DNA from: Acidimicrobiia bacterium
Lineage (GTDB): Bacteria > Actinomycetota > Acidimicrobiia > Acidimicrobiales > Aldehydirespiratoraceae
DNA: 37,889 nt
Direction of reading: 5' to 3'
Assembly: GCA_024421095.1 (NCBI GenBank)
Contig: JAHQYM010000016.1
Span: 1 to 37,889, forward strand
The notes under the pieces are model-generated. The model was not told the origin of the DNA, ran no database searches, and saw only the letters and a program-made list of their open reading frames with translations. The number at the start of each line of letters is the position of its first letter. The stretch's first letter is position 1. The translations under genes and the position numbers were made by a program. Shown here piece after piece: positions 30,462 to 37,889 of the stretch.

Positions 30462-32096
30462 CTAGCGTCTCAGCTCGTCTCGGATGGATGCCACCAACGC
30501 GATCAGGTCTTGGATCGTTCCGTCTCTTGCGGTGCGTCGGACGGTGTAGCCGAGTGTTGAGTTGTCGTCGATGTGCTCTAAAACGTGTTTGACAGCTCGA
30601 TCTATGTTGAGACCGCGATCAAGTGGCAGGTTTTTCTGGCGAGAAGTCTGGCCGTTTGTTTCGGGAGTCCTGTCGGAGGGTGCGGCGGTGGCTGGCGGGG
30701 GTTCGAGGGTGTTGCCGGTTTTGCGGGAGCGGACTTCGGGACGGCGCTTGATGATGAGTGTTTGGCCGAAATCCGTTTGCACCCACTGCCAGGCGAAGTC
30801 CTTGCGGGGTGACCATAACATTTCTTCGTCAAGTTCCTTCACCGGGCCGAGTCCCTCCACGGCGAGTTGGCCATTGTCAGTTACCAGCGCATCGGCTTGG
30901 GTCTGCGGCGCAACCCATTCCAGCACGTCGGGATATTGGTGATTGTCGGTCTCGATACCCTGAGAAATTGCTGTCAGGCGATCTGCTTCATTAAGCAGGT
31001 AACTGTCGTCAAGAAGCTCTTCAAGGGGGTGCTTGCCTGGATGACAGGCCCCGAGCAAGGCACCGGCCATCGTGGCGATGGTGTCGGTGTCGGTTCCCAG
31101 TTCGTTGGCTGCGACCACCATTCCTTCATGGGGTTCGGGGGCCACCGTGGCCAACGCTGCGGCCGCAACGGGGGTGAGAATGCCACTGCCCTTTTGATGT
31201 TCCGCATAGAGATCAAGTTTCTTGCATAGCGCCTGGTAGACATCGGCGAGATCCTCTCCGCAGTTGATGGTAGTACTCGTTTGGTCGATGGCCTTGCATA
31301 GTTCGCTGACCGTTGTCTTCCACTGGTCGAGGAGCGTCTTGTTGGTTGACTGTTCCCAGATGCTAATCCAGTCACTGCTCAAGTTCTGATGCGATTTGAA
31401 CAGCGAGAGGGTACCGTCCAGTTTTCTTGCGATCTGCGAACACTCATCAAGGGTTGGCGGTGAACCGGTCCGCAAGCAGTGCGCCAGTGTTGCAGCGTGG
31501 AAGCATGCGCCGACGATTGCTCTTGGGTGGCTGTGGGTACAGATGCTGTCGGATATTACATCAGGCAGGTAAGCCTCTTCGAGGTCGGGAGATGCCCAGA
31601 CGTGGGGTTGGATCCGCATGGCGGCACCGTTTCCTCCGGCATCGTGCCAACCTTCGAACTTGTTGGCGTACCAAAGTGTGCTGTGTGTTGCGAGGTTCTT
31701 CGCGGCGGCTTTGGAGGCACGACCGCCGCCGAGCGCGTATGACGGCCAGACGGGCAGTTCCACTCGGGCAAAGGTGTCGACATCGAAACCGTGGTTGGTG
31801 ATTGAGCGGCTCACCGCCGTTCGGAGCTGAGTGTCGTCAGACCAGCACCCGACCGGGAGTTGCACGGTGACACCGCCCCGTCCGCCAACCCTGCGACTCC
31901 AAGGCATCAGCCGGTCGAGCGCTGCCCCCTTAGTCCTACGCCTCAGACCTTTTTCGTCCACCAGTTCGCTAATGAAACCGAGTGCATCACCATACGCGCC
32001 CCACAGCATCGAACCACGAGTTCGCGCAGCCCGGTCGGTGCCGGTGTCATGGAAGAGGTTTACTTGTTCCATCGAGTCTGGGGTAGTTGCGTTCAC
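30462..32096 (-). CDS. ADP-ribosylglycohydrolase (DraG/ARH family), candidate antitoxin of the DarT-like gene
   Basis: The 544-residue protein carries the two-metal ADP-ribosylhydrolase motifs in order: GAYGDALGF (33-41), CWSDDTQL (84-91), GGNGAAMRI (154-162), HSHPRAI (188-194) and GTDTDTIATMAGALLGA (334-350). The catalytic core ends near 380. The remaining ~160 residues include a charged/polar linker and a C-terminal helical segment (LNIDRAVKHVLEHIDDN onward) that I do not recognise, and which may bind the toxin or DNA. The family removes ADP-ribose from protein, nucleic acid or small-molecule adducts. Its start overlaps the stop of the DarT-like gene by four bases, the arrangement of a toxin-antitoxin pair. 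It would reverse the modification made by its neighbour. Confidence 0.9.
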   Translation of the reverse strand: MNATTPDSMEQVNLFHDTGTDRAARTRGSMLWGAYGDALGFISELVDEKGLRRRTKGAALDRLMPWSRRVGGRGGVTVQLPVGCWSDDTQLRTAVSRSITNHGFDVDTFARVELPVWPSYALGGGRASKAAAKNLATHSTLWYANKFEGWHDAGGNGAAMRIQPHVWASPDLEEAYLPDVISDSICTHSHPRAIVGACFHAATLAHCLRTGSPPTLDECSQIARKLDGTLSLFKSHQNLSSDWISIWEQSTNKTLLDQWKTTVSELCKAIDQTSTTINCGEDLADVYQALCKKLDLYAEHQKGSGILTPVAAAALATVAPEPHEGMVVAANELGTDTDTIATMAGALLGACHPGKHPLEELLDDSYLLNEADRLTAISQGIETDNHQYPDVLEWVAPQTQADALVTDNGQLAVEGLGPVKELDEEMLWSPRKDFAWQWVQTDFGQTLIIKRRPEVRSRKTGNTLEPPPATAAPSDRTPETNGQTSRQKNLPLDRGLNIDRAVKHVLEHIDDNSTLGYTVRRTARDGTIQDLIALVASIRDELRR

Positions 32097-32779
32097 TTAA
32101 AAGCCTCCGGTGCGATGGCAACGTTGGGAGCGTGACGCGGGAAGTTGGCCAGTGCCGCTTCTACGGTGTCGCATGTCTCATCATCCCCAACGATAATCGA
32201 CTCGAGATGGTCAAGGGAGAGCGCAGACGGATAGAGGACTTCGGCCTGTTGGTCGGTGGGTTGGTTCGGCTCTCGCTCACTGCGAGTGCTTTCGCGACCC
32301 AGGTACCCAGGGACCATTGAGGCGAACATCTGATCGAAGCCTTGAAGCCCCGCGTGACGATGGGCGGTTGAGTAGGCGTTGTTGGTTGTGCAGAACACAA
32401 CGCCAGGGTCACCCAGGATCTGCGGGTTGAAATCAAGGATCACCCATTCGGCCTCTGCACGCCATCTCCTCGACGCCTCGAACATCCATACGTTAATACT
32501 GGTTACGGAGAGGTTGATATACCCGTGCCAGCGCCGGTCCCGGCTTCTGTCAACCGCGTTTTCTTCGTACACATGTCTTAGTCGAACGTCCTCCGGGAGA
32601 TGCCTTCGAGCTTTGACTGCGGAACTGTCGAGAATGCCGACGAGTCCGGGGCGGGCACGGGTGAAATGAAGGATGCTGGTGATGCCACGTTCAACAGCAG
32701 CATTGACCACCTCGGGACGGCGTGGCTCGCTCTGCAATTCTGCCTCAGATTGAGGGACCGCTTCGGGTTCCCAACTCAT
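32093..32779 (-). CDS. DarT-like (DUF4433) ADP-ribosyltransferase, candidate toxin
   Basis: The 228-residue protein follows the DarT pattern: ITSILHFTRARPGLVGIL near the start (H38), a basic segment then HGYINLSVTSINVWMF (85-100), EWVILDFNPQILGDPGVVFCTTNNA (111-135), and a late Glu in QAEVLYPSALSLDHLESIIV (E180) at the position of the catalytic glutamate of DarT enzymes. DarT enzymes transfer ADP-ribose from NAD+ to DNA bases and are toxic without the DarG antitoxin. No DarG macrodomain gene is present; an ADP-ribosylglycohydrolase takes that position. Four-base overlaps on both sides show tight coupling with the helicase upstream and the hydrolase downstream. The modified nucleotide or target cannot be told from sequence. 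Confidence 0.85.
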   Translation of the reverse strand: MSWEPEAVPQSEAELQSEPRRPEVVNAAVERGITSILHFTRARPGLVGILDSSAVKARRHLPEDVRLRHVYEENAVDRSRDRRWHGYINLSVTSINVWMFEASRRWRAEAEWVILDFNPQILGDPGVVFCTTNNAYSTAHRHAGLQGFDQMFASMVPGYLGRESTRSEREPNQPTDQQAEVLYPSALSLDHLESIIVGDDETCDTVEAALANFPRHAPNVAIAPEAFK

Positions 32780-34194
32780 GGTGTCTGCACCTTGACAAGC
32801 TCATAGGTCGAAGGGTTGAGCAACCCAACCAAGGACGACTCCTCACCTGGCTTGTAACCGATCATGACTGACTTGCGGGCGCGCCCGATAGCCATCGCTA
32901 ACATGCGGCGCAGTCGGTCGAGGTCTGCATCACCGTCTTCTGGGCCGTGCGGTGTGACCTCTTGGCTGAGGCCGGGAAGCAGCACATGGTCGAACTCAAG
33001 ACCCTTGGCCGAGTGGATAGTACAGAGGGCGACGGCCTCAGGGCCCGCAGGCCACTCGTTCTCACGAGTCAACTCGCAGAACGCTATCCCCCGACTTTGA
33101 AGAGCTTTCCGCGCTTCGCTGAACCATCCGCCGCCGCGAGGTTGGAGGATGGCGATGGACTCCGTCCAGAAGTCGGTGATCTGCGTGAGACGATCCAGCA
33201 TGACTTGGAGTTGATGGCTGTACCTGCCCTCGACGACCAAAGGGGTTGCACCCGAGCGACTACACGCAGTGAAGTCTGGTACCGTTCCGTCGTCCTCTGC
33301 TGGGAGTCCATCAACGAGGGGAATGGCGAAGGCAGCGATGGACTCGGTGTTGCGATAGTTCTCTCTGAGCGTGTGGATGATCTCGGGTCGGGCAGTTATG
33401 TCCACCTCGCGCCATGTGAAATACCGAGGATAGATGCGCTGCATGGCATCAATGATGAAGGTGGTGTTGTGGGAGTCCTGAAGGTGTCGGGTAACTGCCC
33501 GAACCTGATTGGCAGAGAAGTCCTGCGTTTCGTCCACGATCACAACGTCGTAGCTGACCCCAGGTTGAGTGTCCGCCGCGAGCACTGCGAGGTCGTTCCA
33601 GTCGATTAGACCGCGCTTGATCTTGGATTGCTCGTAGGCCGGGAGCACATCTCGTAGCAGTTGCTCTCTGAGCGGACGGTCAACCCGGGGACTGAGTCCT
33701 CGGCCCTGCCGGCGTACGGTGAGGTACTCGGCGCGGTTCTCGGGGGCGAAGCGGCCAAGGATGTAGGCCACTTCGTCGGCGAAGAAGTCGTGCTTCCCCG
33801 CAGTGGCAAAAGATTGCAGGAGTGGGCGAAGCATGGCCGATTCCTGATCGCGGCCGGCGATGTCAATATCCCCCACAATCGTCCTGGCCCAGCGAGCGAA
33901 AGTACTGATAGTTAGATCCAGCGCATCATCGTTCGGCACACAGTTGCGGGCAAGTTCAGAAATGTAGCCTTTGAGAGTGCGGTTGAAAGTGAGCACCAGC
34001 ACACGCACCGGCGCTTCGTGTCCATGACGTTGCCGCCGCTTGAGTCGAACCGTTACGAGTTCGCGAAGGCACCGCAAGGCAGTTGTGGTCTTACCACTGC
34101 CGGCCGCACCTCTGATGATTCGATATCCAGGTTTGATATCTCCAATGATCTTCAGTTGCTCATCGGTGGGCTCAACATCCGACAATATCCTCAT
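32776..34194 (-). CDS. Compact SF1 (UvrD/Rep-like) DNA helicase of the DarT-ADPRH module
   Basis: The 472-residue protein has the full SF1A motif set: Q-motif TDEQ (10-13), Walker A GAAGSGKTT (29-37), VLVLTFNRTLKGY (Ia), VIVDETQDF (218-226), LRENYRNT (276-283), IHSAKGLEFDHV (393-404) and MLAMAIGRARKSVM (431-444). It is shorter than UvrD or Rep (about 670-720), so the 1B/2B insertions are reduced. ATG 34194 follows GGGGAG. Its stop overlaps the start of the DarT-like gene by four bases, making it first in a three-gene operon. Unwinding could expose single-stranded DNA, a known DarT substrate, or detect phage replication forks; this coupling is inferred. Confidence 0.92.
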   Translation of the reverse strand: MRILSDVEPTDEQLKIIGDIKPGYRIIRGAAGSGKTTTALRCLRELVTVRLKRRQRHGHEAPVRVLVLTFNRTLKGYISELARNCVPNDDALDLTISTFARWARTIVGDIDIAGRDQESAMLRPLLQSFATAGKHDFFADEVAYILGRFAPENRAEYLTVRRQGRGLSPRVDRPLREQLLRDVLPAYEQSKIKRGLIDWNDLAVLAADTQPGVSYDVVIVDETQDFSANQVRAVTRHLQDSHNTTFIIDAMQRIYPRYFTWREVDITARPEIIHTLRENYRNTESIAAFAIPLVDGLPAEDDGTVPDFTACSRSGATPLVVEGRYSHQLQVMLDRLTQITDFWTESIAILQPRGGGWFSEARKALQSRGIAFCELTRENEWPAGPEAVALCTIHSAKGLEFDHVLLPGLSQEVTPHGPEDGDADLDRLRRMLAMAIGRARKSVMIGYKPGEESSLVGLLNPSTYELVKVQTP

Positions 34195-34479
34195 CTACGA
34201 CTCCCCATGTTGTCGTCCCCACAGTATGGCGACACATGGTCTTAACGATAGCAGTCACAGAACCTTAAAGGGCTACCAATCTTCGATAGGAGAGCGGTCG
34301 GCTAGACTCCATAGGCTCGCGTCCGAGGATTTGGCCCAAGCAGTCTCGGACCGCGCTCTTAGCAGAAAGTGACGGTCGTCGCCAGCCGTTCGCTGGAGTG
34401 AAACTAAAAGTCGTTGACGCAGTCCGAGACCTCTGGATCGCCGCGGCGGGTTACTCAAACGCAACCACCGATAGAGCTT
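34195..34479. other. Gap between the helicase operon and the M24 remnant
   Basis: No credible gene. The helicase promoter and leader should lie at 34195-34260 on the minus strand, where GGGGAG is the ribosome site. The remaining ~220 bp contains the point where recognisable M24 sequence ends. It may hold one boundary of the inserted module. No tRNA, att-like repeat or transposase was seen. Confidence 0.5.
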
Positions 34480-34979
34480 GACATGCTTCTCGATCTCGCG
34501 CTCGCTCTTGACCATGCGCAGGCCGCGGATGATGTTGGTCGCGTCGACAAAGCCGCCCACCATCGACCGCAGCCGGTCGAGGTCGCGCAAGGGCATGCGG
34601 ACATGGGTCTCGGACCCCGTCGGCAAGCCGACCGGGCCCTTCGGGGCGACCTCTGCAATGCGTCGGCGAGCAGGGTGACACCATCATCGTCAGGGCATGA
34701 CGACGACCATGTGCACACATCGTCGATCCAGGTGTCAGACGTTGTGGCTTCACTGATGCTGGGAATGACCGAGATCGGCTTGCCTGCCGACGGGACGACC
34801 ATGAACCAGGGCCGTGTCGGGCTCTGCCAGAAAGGGATGTGGAATCCAGTGAAGTAGCGGACCTCGGGTTCGGTGCAGACTAGGACCGCCGCGATTTGGC
34901 GTTCGGCCATCTGTGCTTGACAGCGCCGGGTTCGTTCGGAGAACTCTTCGACTGGCAAGCCTCGCTCAGAACTCAACAC
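34480..34979 (-). pseudogene. Truncated and frameshifted M24 (creatinase/Xaa-Pro dipeptidase) gene
   Basis: The first frame encodes a creatinase-type N-terminal domain (RRCQAQMAERQIAAVLVCTEPEVRYFTGFHIPFWQ, ending DGVTLLADALQ). At about 34660 the frame breaks: adding one G (reading CAG GAG instead of CAGAG) restores EVAPKGPVGLPTGSETHVRMPL, and the second frame continues to LRMVKSEREIEKH. After that the sequence no longer resembles the family; the whole metal-binding catalytic domain is missing. The gene is therefore a remnant with at least two lesions. It is divergent from the aminotransferase remnant with 41 bp between starts, so the two were probably once a co-regulated pair. Confidence 0.8.
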
Positions 34980-35020
34980 GCACCTCTTGTTGTTCGCGGA
35001 TCCGACTGTATCCTGAGCCG

Positions 35021-36249
35021 GTGATTTCGCGGTTGCCGCTCGACCAGATCCGCAGGGACACTCCTGGAGTCGACCATGTCCTGCACTTCAACAACGCAGG
35101 TGCCGCGCTGCCACCCCGGGTCGTGCTCTCCACGGTTGTCGAGCATCTTGAACGCGAGGCAACCATCGGTGGTTACGAGGCCGCAGCCGAAGCGGCAGAC
35201 CGTTTCGCAGCCGTCCATACGTCGCTCGCCCGATTTATCGGCGCGCAATCCCACCAGATGGCCATGGTCGAGAACGCCACACGCGCCTGGGACATGGCGG
35301 TCTACGGCTACCCCTTTGTGACGGGCGACCGGGTTCTTACCAGTCGAGCAGAGTAGGTCAGCAACGTCATCGCCCTGCTGCAGTTGCAGAATCGACACGG
35401 CATCGAAGTGGTGCTCATTGAGGACGACGAACACGGTCAGATCGATCTTCAACACCTGGAGGCTGAACTGGCCCGGGGCGCGGCCATGGTGGCCATGACG
35501 CACGCGCCGACCAACGGAGGATTGATCAATCCCGCCGAGGCGGTGGGCGGCCTCTGCAAGCAGTACGACGTGTTCTATGTGCTCGACGCCTGCCAGTCCG
35601 CGGGGCAGGTGCCGCTTAATGTCGGCCGCATCGGTTGCGATGTTCTGTCGGGGACGGGCCGCAAGTACCTGCGAGGCCCGCGTGGCACCGTTTCCTGTAT
35701 GCGGGACCACGGGCATCGGAACGTATTGAATCTCCGTTCTTGGATCTCCACGCCGCAGCCTGGACTGCAGACACGACCTGCGAGATTCGCCCTGGCGCTC
35801 GCCGCTTCGAGAGCTGGGAAGCGAACTACGCCGACAGACTTGGTCTCGGTGCCGCCGTCGATTACGCCCTCGAGTTGAGCATTGAAGCAACGTCAGATCG
35901 TCTCTGCGAACTCGCTGCGGACCTGCGCGACTCGCTCACAGCACTCGACGGTGTCTCGGTGCATGACAAGGGAGCGACACGAGGCGGAATCGTCACGTTC
36001 ACGGTCGACGGTGTCGATTCCGTCGATGTGCAGGCGCAACTGCTGTCGCAGCGCATCAACACGGCGGTCGCCCCTGCCGGCCATGCCCGCCTCGACTTGC
36101 CGCACCGTGGCCTGCCCTCGCTGGTGCGTGCCTCGCTGCACTACTACAACACAGTTGAGGAGACCACCCGCTTCGTCGATGCCGTACACCGCCTACGCCG
36201 TCGCCTCGCAGCAGTTCGCCGTAGCCGTTCGCAGCGACCGCGCCACTGA
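35021..36249 (+). pseudogene. Class V aminotransferase/cysteine desulfurase-like gene with a stop and a frameshift
   Basis: GTG 35021 begins VISRLPLDQIRRDTPGVDHVLHFNNAGAALPP, a typical class V PLP enzyme start. TAG at 35354 interrupts the run TSRAE-*-VSNVIALLQ, where Tyr would be expected. The same frame continues through DACQSAGQVPL to the PLP-lysine segment GTGRKYLRGPRGT. There a missing G near 35690 shifts the frame, and the rest (FLYAGPRASERIESPFLDLHAAAW, ending HYYNTVEETTRFVDAV) continues in another frame. Restored length would be about 409 residues, normal for the family, so only these two lesions inactivate it. Both are recent-looking. Its last specific role (desulfurase, epimerase or EgtE-like lyase) is unclear. 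Confidence 0.85.
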
Positions 36250-36376
36250 GCAAGGCCCTGTCCTGCTCGGACACAAACTTGAGGTCCGCCCGGCTCAATT
36301 CGTCGCGATGAATCGCTCCTCGGTTGCGATACCTGCTGACATTCGCCAAGTCCGCCTCGCGACCCGTGCCGGCCCA

Positions 36377-36769
36377 TCAAGCTGGGGCGATGGGTTCGAC
36401 TCCGTTGGCCAGTGCTCCCTCGGCGAGGCGTTGGTCGTAGGTCACCAGACCCTCTAAGTCATCGCCGAGACAGAGTGCGGACGCGAGGTGAATCGCGTCC
36501 AATGAACGCAGGTCAGCAGGTTGGAGCCGTCCGGCCTCTTCGAACACTGCCGTTGTGACCTCCACGAGAATCACTGATTCCAATACCTCGCGTGCGAGCA
36601 GTGCGCGATCAGGAACGACCCTCCGCACGGCTCGCATCAATTCGGTCCGCGCCAGGTCCGAGGCGACAAGGTCTCGGTCCGCACTCTCAATCCACGCACG
36701 AAGGGCCGCTGTCTCGGGTTCGGCAACCACCAACTTCACCAGTGCCGACGTGTCGAGATAGAACGCCAC
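36377..36769 (-). CDS. vapC: VapC-family PIN domain ribonuclease toxin
   Basis: The 130-residue PIN domain has its acidic residues in FYLDTSALVKLV (Asp), ARTELMRAV (Glu), LRSLDAIHLASAL (Asp) and LVTYDQRLAEGA (Asp). VapC toxins are Mg-dependent endoribonucleases held inactive by VapB. GTG 36769 starts one base after the antitoxin stop, so the pair is coupled. The gene lies just past the aminotransferase remnant in convergent orientation. Confidence 0.92.
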   Translation of the reverse strand: MAFYLDTSALVKLVVAEPETAALRAWIESADRDLVASDLARTELMRAVRRVVPDRALLAREVLESVILVEVTTAVFEEAGRLQPADLRSLDAIHLASALCLGDDLEGLVTYDQRLAEGALANGVEPIAPA

Positions 36770-36770
36770 C

Positions 36771-37028
36771 TCAGTGACGCTCGTCGTGTCGCATCTCCAA
36801 CAGCACCTGAGACAGTGCTGGACCTTTCTCGGGGACCGGCAGAGGCGCTGGAGGGCCGCGGCCCGCGTCGATCAATGCGCGCAACCGTGACTTCGGGATC
36901 GTAGTCATCCGGGCGACCGGATGTCCTCGATCGGTAATTGTCACCGTCTCGCCAGAGGCAGCCTCGGCAACGACCGCCGAAGCATTCTGTTTCAATGCAC
37001 GAATCCCGACTTCAGACATGTGCTTCAT
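36771..37028 (-). CDS. vapB: Phd/YefM-type antitoxin partner of VapC
   Basis: The 85-residue protein has the Phd/YefM N-terminal DNA-binding fold (EVGIRALKQNASAVVAEAASGETVTITDRGHPVARM) and a Pro-rich flexible C-terminal part that normally wraps the toxin. Such antitoxins repress their own operon. ATG 37028 follows GGAGGGG by about ten bases; a second in-frame ATG lies three codons on (MKHM). It directly precedes vapC. Confidence 0.92.
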   Translation of the reverse strand: MKHMSEVGIRALKQNASAVVAEAASGETVTITDRGHPVARMTTIPKSRLRALIDAGRGPPAPLPVPEKGPALSQVLLEMRHDERH

Positions 37029-37656
37029 GGTAGCACATCCCCCTCCCCTCCGCAGTCAAAAACTTCTTGTAGCTTCTTTGCTGAGAACCCATCGGACGCA
37101 GGCTCTTTCTAAAACCAACAACGCTGCCCGATGTAGCGTATAGAAACCCAGAATCTGTCGCGCGAGGTCAGACGCAACCCACTGAGGTGCGTCTGACTCT
37201 TCGCGACAAGTTGCGGGTTTTTCAAGTCGCATCGGTGGGTGGTTGGTGGTTGGTTGGGTTTTGTGTTTTTGGGTGCCGTGTGTTGGTGTTGGTGTTGTGT
37301 GGAGGGTCGGACGCGTGCGCTGGTTCGCGGGTCGGAACGAACACATGCAACCCTGGGGTGTGGCCCGATTTGCTGTGTGGTGTGTCGGAGGTTTCGTCGT
37401 GACGGTAGAGCCCAACGTCGGTGAAGTTTTTGTTGTCGGTGTGTTGGACACGAATCCCGTCGGTTTCAGAGACATCCAAAATGTTGAGGCACCCGACACA
37501 GATCCCGTTTCGAACGGCACATTTGGGGTGAAGCCCGAGGCTAGCAGATGTGTGGCGTGGGTTCTGGGTTTGTGGAATAGTCAAAGTGATTCATCGCTTC
37601 AATCGTCAGTGCCCCAATATCTTGTTTGTTTCACGGTTTCTTGTGAAGTGTTGTGT
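37029..37656. other. 628-bp region without a recognised gene between vapB and the HNH gene
   Basis: Several overlapping ORFs exist on both strands, but none resembles a known protein. The stretch 37226-37312 is strongly G/T-rich on this strand (A/C-rich on the other). The minus-strand readings at 37222-37584 (containing CAVRNGICVGCLNILDV) and 37056-37520 are in different frames and could be pieces of one decayed gene, but this is weak. It holds the vapBC promoter near its left end and a hairpin at 37158-37206. Confidence 0.5.
37158..37206. terminator. Hairpin with 10-bp perfect core, possible terminator
   Basis: GTCAGACGCA (37167-37176) and TGCGTCTGAC (37188-37197) form a perfect stem with an 11-nt loop, and outer TCGCG/CGCGA arms extend it past a small internal loop. 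A TTTTT run follows at 37217 on the plus strand, but there is no plus-strand gene to end. On the minus strand it could end transcription arriving from the HNH gene before vapBC. Confidence 0.5.
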
Positions 37657-37889
37657 TTAGGGGCCGTTTGGTGGGTTGTTGGGGTTGGTGATTTGGTAGC
37701 CGGTTTTGGTTTTGGTGACGATGTAGCCGCGGTCGTGGATGTTGTGGTGGCATAGTGGGCAAGCCAAGCACATTTTGTCGATGTCTGTGTGTCCGCCTTG
37801 TTCCCAGGGTTTGATGTGATGAATTTCGCAGCGTTGCGGCCCGACGGTGCAGTGTTCGCCTCGGCAGTGCCGGTCGCGGGCGATAATCG
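37657..37889 (-). CDS. HNH endonuclease C-terminal part, DUF222/13E12-type (5' end outside window)
   Basis: The minus-strand frame open at the window edge reads IIARDRHCRGEHC, then RCEIHHIKPWEQGGHTDIDKMCLACPLCHHNIHDRGY, ending NPPNGP and TAA at 37657-37659. The zinc-binding CxxxxC/CxxC positions and HH...N...H of the HNH nuclease fold are visible. In Actinobacteria this is the usual C-terminus of multi-copy DUF222-HNH (13E12 repeat family) proteins, which are often associated with mobile or repetitive regions. The N-terminal DUF222 part would lie beyond the window. It is not in the ORF track because the frame is cut by the edge. Confidence 0.88.
   Translation of the reverse strand, partial: IIARDRHCRGEHCTVGPQRCEIHHIKPWEQGGHTDIDKMCLACPLCHHNIHDRGYIVTKTKTGYQITNPNNPPNGP

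Noticed and set aside
34414-34857. Plus-strand ORF opposite the M24 remnant
   Set aside because: A shadow of the creatinase-domain coding strand with no domain of its own.
35354-35356. Recoded TAG (pyrrolysine-like) in the aminotransferase gene
   Set aside because: The same gene carries an independent frameshift ~335 bp downstream, so decay explains both; no pyrrolysine genes are seen.
37222-37584. 120-codon minus-strand ORF as a real gene
   Set aside because: Only a middle part looks protein-like, it shares the region with another minus-strand frame, and no family is recognised; kept as a possible decayed gene in the region note.
37243-37755. 170-codon plus-strand ORF near the window end
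   Set aside because: Low-complexity Val/Gly/Trp/Cys composition produced by the G/T skew, and it overlaps the HNH coding region on the other strand.

Overview
The window reads as a chromosomal segment of an actinobacterium, most likely of the class Acidimicrobiia. The evidence is a WhiB regulator, a tandem pair of ArsA/Get3-like ATPases, a CxxC-less actinobacterial-type Mrp, a DUF222-type HNH nuclease tail and Thr-rich lipoprotein linkers. This placement is inferred from gene content; there is no rRNA to test it.

Layout. (1) 1-4.1 kb: a glycine betaine/proline-type ABC uptake system (ATPase tail with CBS domain, permease with a long extra membrane extension, binding lipoprotein) closed by a strong hairpin terminator. 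(2) 4.2-5.1 kb: a secreted Thr-rich protein gene broken by one frameshift. (3) 5.4-11.2 kb: Mrp, FxsA, the selenocysteine factors SelA and SelB with a duplicated junction between them, and WhiB. (4) 11.3-16.7 kb: NfeD, two ArsA-like ATPases, a STAS protein, a lone receiver protein, tRNA-Pro(CGG) and a fatty acid hydroxylase family membrane protein. (5) 16.9-27.6 kb: a catabolic locus made of a complete CUT1 sugar-type ABC transporter, an SMP-30 lactonase, an IclR regulator, a fold-III PLP ammonia-lyase-like enzyme, a KDG-kinase-like sugar kinase, an N-acyl-D-amino-acid deacylase and RidA. (6) 27.7-29.9 kb: a cadherin-like surface protein gene without its 5' part, and a small winged-helix gene. 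(7) 29.9-34.2 kb: a PNPOx-like protein and a tightly overlapping operon of SF1 helicase, DarT-like ADP-ribosyltransferase and ADP-ribosylglycohydrolase. (8) 34.2-37.9 kb: two decaying divergent genes (M24/creatinase and class V aminotransferase), a VapBC-type toxin-antitoxin pair and the 3' end of an HNH endonuclease gene.

Two systems stand out. The helicase-DarT-ADPRH operon looks like a toxin-antitoxin or anti-phage module in which a DraG-fold hydrolase takes the place of the DarG macrodomain antitoxin. The catabolic locus fits uptake and breakdown of an N-acylated amino-aldonic acid such as N-acetyl-D-glucosaminate: lactone opening, deacylation, PLP-dependent deamination to 2-keto-3-deoxygluconate, imine clearance by RidA, and phosphorylation. 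Two 35-bp sites with the same architecture, one at the transporter promoter and one at the divergent kinase/deacylase promoter, suggest that a single regulator, probably the IclR protein, controls both halves.

All functions are deduced from motifs read by eye; no searches were run.
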